Assembly: GCA_018262455.1 (NCBI GenBank)
Contig: JAGSPR010000254.1
Span: 1 to 9,782 of the forward strand
Length of the DNA stretch: 9,782 nucleotides
Direction: 5' to 3'
Source: Deltaproteobacteria bacterium
GTDB lineage: Bacteria; Myxococcota; Polyangia; Haliangiales; Haliangiaceae
A program made the position numbers and the translations under genes. The notes under the pieces were generated by a model. That model made no database searches. It was not told the origin of the DNA and worked only from the letters and a program-made list of their open reading frames with translations. Of the stretch, positions 1 to 6,523 are shown one piece after another. Position 1 is the first letter of the stretch, and every line of letters begins with the position of its first letter.

Positions 1-465
1 CCCGAGGGCGAGCACACGATCCTGGTCACGCGGCCGGGGATGAAGCCGTATTCGCGCCGGATCAAGGTCCAGGCGAAGACCGAGACGGCCATCAAGGTCG
101 GGCTCGCGCCCGCACCGAGCCGCTCGGACGCCGTGATCGCGTACATCCTCGCCGGCGCGTTCACCGGCGGCGGCGTGTTCCTCGGCCTCCAGGCCTCGAA
201 GTACAAGGACGAGCTCCGCAAGGAGATCGACGCCGGTAACCCGCCGCCCGACTCGCGCGACCCGCGCTACACGAAGGGCAAGGCGTTCGCGATCGCGGCC
301 GATGCGACGTTCGCGATCGCCGGCATCACCGCGTTGACCGGCATCTACTACACGTTCCGCGACAAGGGCCCGCCCTCGACCGGGCTCATCGACGTCCGGG
401 CCATCGCGCTGCGGCCGGAGATCAGCCCCGGCTATGCCGGCCTCGGTATGGAGGTTGCGTGGTGA
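1..465 (+). CDS. PEGA-domain membrane protein, 3' part (5' end outside window)
   Basis: The frame is open from the first base, so this is the last 154 residues of a longer protein. The first visible residues (EGEHTILVTRPG, then a stretch ending in IKVGLAP) have the Gly-rich turn and alternating beta pattern of a PEGA domain, a small extracytoplasmic surface-layer-type domain common in myxobacterial envelope and kinase proteins. Two hydrophobic segments follow, at about visible residues 44-64 and 95-119, separated by a charged Lys/Glu/Asp loop. The C-terminus ends in a short strand-like stretch finishing in Val-Ala-Trp. An internal ATG at position 40 falls inside the PEGA strand and is unlikely to be the real start. 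The stop codon overlaps the ATG of the next gene (TGATG), which indicates translational coupling. The function is not defined; an envelope structural or sensing role is inferred from the domain and from the kinase two genes downstream. Confidence 0.82.
   Translation, partial: PEGEHTILVTRPGMKPYSRRIKVQAKTETAIKVGLAPAPSRSDAVIAYILAGAFTGGGVFLGLQASKYKDELRKEIDAGNPPPDSRDPRYTKGKAFAIAADATFAIAGITALTGIYYTFRDKGPPSTGLIDVRAIALRPEISPGYAGLGMEVAW
450..454 (+). promoter_or_regulatory. Shine-Dalgarno GGAGG for the lipoprotein gene
   Basis: GGAGG lies inside the end of the upstream gene, 10 nt before the ATG at 465, 7 nt before the GTG at 462 and only 4 nt before the GTG at 459. This favours 465 or 462 over 459 as the start. 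Confidence 0.55.
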
Positions 466-1778
466 TGAAGAACCTCGATCGGGCCTTGCAGGCCCTCCTG
501 ATCCTCGCCGGTGCGGCCACGCTCGGCTCCTCGCTCGGCGCATGCAAGTGGACCGACTTCGATGACCTGAAGGACGAGGCGTGGGTCACGGCCACCCCCA
601 AGCCCGACAACGGCTCGACCAACTGGGCCGTCGCGATCGCGCCCGGCAAGCGCACCACCGGTCCGAACGACGGCGGCAAGCTCGCGGTCATCGGCACGGC
701 CGAGTCGATCTACAACGAGATCGAGTACACGGCGACCGGCGGCTCCAAGATCGCGGGTAACCAGCAAGAGCTCAATAACCAGTTCGGGATCGGCAACCTC
801 GAGCCGCAGCCGATCCTGCTCGCCGATCCGACCACCGACGACATCGCGCTCGTCACCAAGTCGGGCACCCAGCAAGTCGTGGTGCTTCGCGGCACCTCGG
901 GCGACTTGAACCCGCACCAGGTGTTCGGGCCCGATAGCGCCGATGCCGCCACGTACATGATCGCCCCGGCGGTCGACGGCGGTGCGACGCCGCAACCAGC
1001 CCAGCCGCTCGTCGCGAGCCAGGACAAGGTGTACGGCACGTTCTACTCGCCGCCGGAGCAGCCGTTCCAGCAGCCGAAGTGTCAGCTCGTCGACGGCGCG
1101 ACGCCGGTGCAGGTCCGCGCGCTCGGCACGGTCCGGCTCGCGCCCGCCAATCCGACCGATGACGTCGTCGTGTGGAGCTCGACCGGCAACCTCTACATCT
1201 ACGCCGGCGGCGTGTTCGATGGCGCACGCGCGCCGACGGTCTGCCCCGATCTCTCCCCGGCCGACACCGACAACACCGGCACGGCGGCGCCGGGCGCTTT
1301 GCTCGCCGGGCCGTTCGCGGTCGGGTTCACCCCGTCGGTGGGCTCGCAGATCCACGTGTTCGGTGGCCACTTCGCGATCCTCCAGGGCCACAACGACTCG
1401 ACAGGCGGCTTCCTCGCGCTCGTCGATCTGGCGACGATGACGCTCGTCGGCCCGCCGCACACCGAGGACGGCCTCAAGACCGCGACCATGTTCGAGCTCG
1501 GTGGCGTCCCGCACGTCGTCGCGGGGTATCCGCTCGCGGTGGTCGATGGGGTGACCTCGGGCCAGGTGCTCGTGTTCAAGCTCGACACGGCCAGCGGGAT
1601 CAGCGCGAGCCCGATCGAGACCCTGCACGACGCGCAGCCTGACGACTCGCAGACGTTCGGTCGGGCGGTGACCGTGTTCCAGTTCAACGGCAAGCCGGTG
1701 ATCGCCGTGGCGGCGGACAACGAGGCGTTCGCGTACTTCCGCCTCAACTCGTACGCCGACACGCGCCAGGGACGGTGA
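465..1778 (+). CDS. Secreted lipoprotein with probable beta-propeller (FG-GAP-like) fold
   Basis: The product is 437 residues from the ATG at 465; in-frame GTGs at 459 and 462 would add one or two residues. The N-terminus is a lipoprotein signal: charged start, hydrophobic stretch at residues 7-20, then lipobox Leu24-Gly25-Ala26-Cys27, so the mature protein would be lipid-anchored at Cys27. The rest alternates short hydrophobic beta strands with Gly/Asp turns. Recurring units such as DDIALVTKSG, DDVVVWSSTGNLYIYAGG and, near the end, FGRAVTVFQFNGKPVIAVAAD look like blades of a beta-propeller, the last resembling an FG-GAP repeat. No enzyme motif is visible. The gene overlaps the PEGA gene by one base and touches the kinase gene with no gap, so the three are probably co-transcribed. 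A role as the extracytoplasmic partner or sensor of the kinase is inference from position only. Confidence 0.85.
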   Translation: MKNLDRALQALLILAGAATLGSSLGACKWTDFDDLKDEAWVTATPKPDNGSTNWAVAIAPGKRTTGPNDGGKLAVIGTAESIYNEIEYTATGGSKIAGNQQELNNQFGIGNLEPQPILLADPTTDDIALVTKSGTQQVVVLRGTSGDLNPHQVFGPDSADAATYMIAPAVDGGATPQPAQPLVASQDKVYGTFYSPPEQPFQQPKCQLVDGATPVQVRALGTVRLAPANPTDDVVVWSSTGNLYIYAGGVFDGARAPTVCPDLSPADTDNTGTAAPGALLAGPFAVGFTPSVGSQIHVFGGHFAILQGHNDSTGGFLALVDLATMTLVGPPHTEDGLKTATMFELGGVPHVVAGYPLAVVDGVTSGQVLVFKLDTASGISASPIETLHDAQPDDSQTFGRAVTVFQFNGKPVIAVAADNEAFAYFRLNSYADTRQGR

Positions 1779-3797
<2,019 letters not shown>

Positions 3798-3802
3798 TCC
3801 AG

Positions 3803-4867
3803 TCAGCGCGGGGGCTGCGCGTAGCGGTGATCGCCGGGGAACGGATCCGCGGTCTCGCGGGTCATGATCTCGCCGGCATCGGGGAGCGGTTCGGCGTTGA
3901 TCCCCAGCGCGACGAGGCCAGCCGCGTTGTTGTAGCGAAGCTCGGCGATCGCGATCGGGCGCGCCGCGCCACGCACGAACCGCGTGAAGCTCGCCGCCGA
4001 CGTGCGCTGCTCGCCGTACTCGGTTCCGAGGCCAGGCCGATTGTTGCGCTGCGCGACCGGCGGCGGTGCCATCTCCCCATCGCCTCCCCAGTCGTCGCTC
4101 TCGTCGTAGTTCTGGGGGCGACCGGCCGGCTCAGCCGGCGGCAGCGGGGAAGTCCTCGCCGGTCCGATCCGGTGCTTGGACTCAGCGCGGCCGCCTCCGG
4201 CAACCGACTCCGAAGACTTCTTCGCCCCTGAACGGTCAACCTTGGCGACGCTGCCGCCCGCCGGGGTGGTGGGGGCGCGCGCGTCGACATCGTCGCGGTA
4301 GTCATAAGGCGCGCGATGGGTCGGCCGGTTCTCGGTGACGATGATCTGCTGCTCGGGTTGCGGCGCCTGCTCTTCGAAGATCGCCACCGCGATGACGCCC
4401 ACGTTGCGCGCCTTGCCCTGCTTGCCGGCGTACGAATCGTTGACCGAGCCGAACCGGAACGTGGCCACGTCGGCCTGCGAGGTCCGGAAGCCTTCGATGC
4501 GGACGTCGCCGTACGGCGGGACGACATAGCCACGCTTGCGGAGATCGCCGGAGTCGCCATCGATGACGTCGAGGCCATCGACCGTGACCACGGCCTCGAC
4601 CCGGTTCGCGGTCGGGTTGGTGACCCGGATGATGTAGCGGTCGCCCGCATTGCCCTGGACGTAGAACCGATCCTTGAGCGCGTAGGTGGGCAGCGTGTCG
4701 CCGTCCTCGCGGATCACTTGCACGTCATAGGGCGCGCGGAGCTTGGCCGGGGCGATCCCGATCGCGATCGCCGTCCCGGGCGGAGGCATCGGTCCCATCG
4801 GCTGGTCGGCGCGGGCCGTCGAGCATGCGGCCGCGAACAGGAGGGAAGCGAAGAGCATGCGAACCAT
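3803..4867 (-). CDS. Exported conserved protein of unknown function
   Basis: The product is 354 residues. The N-terminus is a signal peptide (hydrophobic residues 4-15). A signal peptidase I site Ala-Arg-Ala at 18-20 looks more likely than lipoprotein processing at Cys15, although AAAC is a weak lipobox. A beta-rich core runs from about 45 to 166, with segments such as RYIIRVTNPTANRVEAVVTVDGLDVIDG (79-104 region), VVPPYGDVRIEGF (115-127) and FRFGSVNDSYAG (137-148). A low-complexity Pro/Asp/Gly-rich linker covers about 167-276. A second conserved-looking block, from PGLGTEYGE to about 325, closes the protein. I recognise this two-block pattern from hypothetical proteins of Proteobacteria and Myxococcota but cannot assign a function. 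No Shine-Dalgarno is evident; ATG codons at residues 1 and 4 are both possible. It is convergent with the kinase gene, 5 nt away, and divergent from the amine-oxidase-like pair. Confidence 0.82.
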   Translation of the reverse strand: MVRMLFASLLFAAACSTARADQPMGPMPPPGTAIAIGIAPAKLRAPYDVQVIREDGDTLPTYALKDRFYVQGNAGDRYIIRVTNPTANRVEAVVTVDGLDVIDGDSGDLRKRGYVVPPYGDVRIEGFRTSQADVATFRFGSVNDSYAGKQGKARNVGVIAVAIFEEQAPQPEQQIIVTENRPTHRAPYDYRDDVDARAPTTPAGGSVAKVDRSGAKKSSESVAGGGRAESKHRIGPARTSPLPPAEPAGRPQNYDESDDWGGDGEMAPPPVAQRNNRPGLGTEYGEQRTSAASFTRFVRGAARPIAIAELRYNNAAGLVALGINAEPLPDAGEIMTRETADPFPGDHRYAQPPR

Positions 4868-4927
4868 GGTGGCCGATTGAGACGGACGACCCCGGTCGCC
4901 GATCTAAACGCGTGTATAGTCCGCGTC
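4868..4927. promoter_or_regulatory. Divergent 60-bp intergenic region
   Basis: This short spacer must hold the promoters of both the exported protein (- strand) and the amine-oxidase-like pair (+ strand). On the + strand it contains a clear -10 hexamer (listed separately). On the - strand I see no convincing promoter; TATACA on that strand would give a leader of about 45 nt but is weak. The region is locally richer in A/T (4902-4920) than its surroundings. Confidence 0.45.
4915..4920 (+). promoter_or_regulatory. -10 hexamer TATAGT, probable leaderless start
   Basis: TATAGT matches five of six bases of the sigma-70 -10 consensus. It ends 7 nt before the ATG at 4928, so transcription would start at or next to the A of the start codon. 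No Shine-Dalgarno is present upstream of this ATG, consistent with a leaderless mRNA. I do not see a good -35 box at the usual distance. Confidence 0.5.
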
Positions 4928-5647
4928 ATGGCGTCACCTAAGAAGCTTTCCAAGGCTTCCAAGCAGGCGAAAGCCAAGCCGAAATCGAGCGGCGAAGCCG
5001 CGAGGACCGGGATGGCAAACCGAGGGCGAAGCCCGAAGCAACGCCCGGTGGCTCGCGTGGCTGCGACCAAGGCTTCCAGGCCCGCGCGGCGTGGGCGCGA
5101 ACCGGACGTCACCGAGGCGGATCCGACGCTGTTTGACCCACTGACGCCGGGCGAGGTCGCGGATGCGTTGCGCACGCTGACCGAGGATCGCCGGCTCGGA
5201 TCGATGGCCAAGGTCGGCCGCTACCGGATCATCTGCGCGGAGCCGCTGGTCGTCAAACCGCCACACTGGATGGCCGGGCATCGGCTGGCGCGCGTGGTCG
5301 CTTACGACTACTCGACGGATCGCGCGGTCGATGCGTGCATCGATCTCGACGCCGGCGTCGTCGCCCACCTGGAGCTCTCGAGGGGACAGCCGATGCTGTC
5401 GCGCGACGAGGAAGAGCTCGCGATCCAGGTCGCGATGGCGGACGACCGCGTGCGCGACAAGCTCGCGCTTGGCGACATGCCGCAGATGACGATGCACTAC
5501 TGGGGACGCAACCCACAGGACATCGCGTTCGCACGCCGCTCGGCGGCCGTGGTGTTCGGCCGCGACGCCAATCACTCGACGCTGGTCGCGGTCGTCGACC
5601 TGCTCGACAACCTGGTGACCCAGGTGGTCCCCGCGGAGCTGTGGTGA
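4928..5647 (+). CDS. Copper amine oxidase N2/N3-like domain protein with basic N-terminal tail
   Basis: The product is 239 residues. The frame is open further upstream, but that part is antisense to the exported-protein gene; the first plausible start is the ATG at 4928 just after a -10 element. Residues 1-58 are low-complexity and strongly basic (Lys/Ala/Ser/Arg/Pro), with no signal peptide. Residues about 69-150 resemble the N2 domain of copper amine oxidases (PF02727): DPLTPGEV, a helix, a strand ending in EP, then RVVAYDYST and CIDLDAGVVAHLE. Residues about 154-234 resemble N3 (PF02728): QPMLSRDEEE, a helix with ADDRVRDKL, then RRSAAVVFGRD and LVAVVDLLDNLVTQV. In normal enzymes N2 and N3 sit before the catalytic domain in one chain. 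Here the frame stops and a catalytic-domain-like gene follows after 4 nt, so the two proteins probably form a complex. The assignment is by pattern memory, not by search. Confidence 0.72.
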   Translation: MASPKKLSKASKQAKAKPKSSGEAARTGMANRGRSPKQRPVARVAATKASRPARRGREPDVTEADPTLFDPLTPGEVADALRTLTEDRRLGSMAKVGRYRIICAEPLVVKPPHWMAGHRLARVVAYDYSTDRAVDACIDLDAGVVAHLELSRGQPMLSRDEEELAIQVAMADDRVRDKLALGDMPQMTMHYWGRNPQDIAFARRSAAVVFGRDANHSTLVAVVDLLDNLVTQVVPAELW

Positions 5648-5651
5648 TCCC

Positions 5652-6455
5652 ATGTCGAACCTGATCGAAGAAGCGAACTGGAAGTTCCACTGGCGGCTCA
5701 CCGAGTCGGCCGGGATCATGATCTACCTCGCCGACTTCCGCGGCCACCGCGTCCTCTGGGAGGGCTCGATGCCGTACGTCACGATCGACCACCAGCACGA
5801 GACGCTCGACGTCGAGCAGGACGGCGCCGAGACGCACGGCCCGTGGTGGGTCCCGCTCGGGACGCGCTCGCTCCAGGGGCCCGTTCGCGTCCAGTCGTTT
5901 CGTGGTGGCGTCGAGCTCTCGGCCTCGTTCGAGGCGGGCCCGTACCACTACACCCAGCTGTGGCGGTTTCACGACGACGGTCGGATCTGCCCGTGGCTCA
6001 CGATCTACGGCCCGGGCGTGCACGATCAGCACACCTACCATCCGCACTGGCGGTTCGACTTCGATCTCGACGGCGCACGCGGCGATGCGTTCGAGCGGTT
6101 CGAGGACTCGCGCTGGCAGCGCGTCGAGACCGAGGGCTGGTTCCCGTACGGCGGCGAGGCGGACGAGGGCGGCAACGTCTGGCGCCAGGTCGACTTCGGC
6201 TCCGGCGCCGCGATCAACATCCGCCCGCACTCGTGGGACGACGCCGAGGTGTTCGCGATCCGCTACCACGACGGCGAGTGGGCTCCGTTCTCACCGCGCA
6301 ACGCGGCCGGCTCGGCCACCTTCCCCGCCGCTTATGTAGGAGACGAGCCGCTCGACGGCGACGATCTGACCCTGTGGTACGTCGCGCACGTCCACTTCGA
6401 CCAGTCGTTTCCGTACACCGCCGGCCCGTGGATCCGCGTCGAAGGCCTGGCGTAG
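5652..6455 (+). CDS. Shortened copper amine oxidase catalytic-domain-like protein
   Basis: The product is 267 residues, against roughly 400 for the usual catalytic domain (PF01179). Similar elements appear in the same order as in known enzymes. The opening strand pair (WKFHWRLTESAGIMIYLADF, residues 10-29) is like the entry to that domain. Residues 94-110 (PYHY, then WRFHDDGR) match the cofactor strand, where known enzymes have Asn-Tyr-Asp/Glu and the Tyr becomes topaquinone. Here Tyr98 is kept but its neighbours are Pro97 and His99. A His-rich run (His124, 127, 130, 132) followed by DFDLDG lies where the copper-binding His-x-His sits. LDGDDLTLWY...VHF (235-249) matches the strand carrying the third copper His, here His248. 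No clear catalytic-base Asp motif is visible. There is no signal peptide. It probably binds a metal or is a non-classical enzyme or pseudoenzyme; amine oxidation should not be assumed. Confidence 0.7.
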   Translation: MSNLIEEANWKFHWRLTESAGIMIYLADFRGHRVLWEGSMPYVTIDHQHETLDVEQDGAETHGPWWVPLGTRSLQGPVRVQSFRGGVELSASFEAGPYHYTQLWRFHDDGRICPWLTIYGPGVHDQHTYHPHWRFDFDLDGARGDAFERFEDSRWQRVETEGWFPYGGEADEGGNVWRQVDFGSGAAINIRPHSWDDAEVFAIRYHDGEWAPFSPRNAAGSATFPAAYVGDEPLDGDDLTLWYVAHVHFDQSFPYTAGPWIRVEGLA

Positions 6456-6466
6456 CTCCCGTCGCG

Positions 6467-6485
6467 GCTTCGGACTGACCGAAGC
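6467..6485 (+). terminator. Hairpin after the amine-oxidase-like pair
   Basis: A perfect 7-bp inverted repeat, GCTTCGG (6467-6473) and CCGAAGC (6479-6485), encloses a 5-nt loop, 12 nt after the stop codon. There is no T-tract, so it is a possible terminator or 3'-end stabiliser rather than a classical intrinsic terminator. Confidence 0.45.
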
Positions 6486-6506
6486 GTGCCAGATGTTCCC
6501 GGCACG
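6485..6506 (+). other. Second inverted repeat next to the promoter of the MoaB-like fusion gene
   Basis: CGTGCC (6485-6490) and GGCACG (6501-6506) form a perfect 6-bp inverted repeat around a 10-nt centre. It abuts the first hairpin, sharing base 6485, and ends 3 nt before the putative -10 element. It could be part of a tandem-hairpin terminator or an operator-like site at the promoter. Confidence 0.35.
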
Positions 6507-6509
6507 TAC

Positions 6510-6515
6510 TAAGCT
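6510..6515 (+). promoter_or_regulatory. Putative -10 element TAAGCT, probable leaderless start
   Basis: TAAGCT fits the minimal TAnnnT -10 pattern and ends 8 nt before the ATG at 6524. No Shine-Dalgarno precedes that ATG. This is weak by itself but matches the layout seen at 4915 and 9563. Confidence 0.35.
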
Positions 6516-6523
6516 CTGGCTCG

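Noticed and set aside
3798..3802. Terminator between the convergent kinase and exported-protein genes
   Set aside because: Only 5 nt separate the genes and no hairpin with a T-tract is visible; transcripts probably overlap.
4316..4927. Upstream extension of the N2/N3-like gene to a 443-codon frame
   Set aside because: The extension is antisense to the exported-protein gene, is rich in Arg/Asp/His without domains, and precedes a -10 element sitting just before the ATG at 4928.
5648..5651. Frameshift splitting one amine oxidase gene
   Set aside because: The first frame ends at the natural end of its domain and the second begins with its own ATG at a domain start; no single-base change nearby would join intact conserved sequence.
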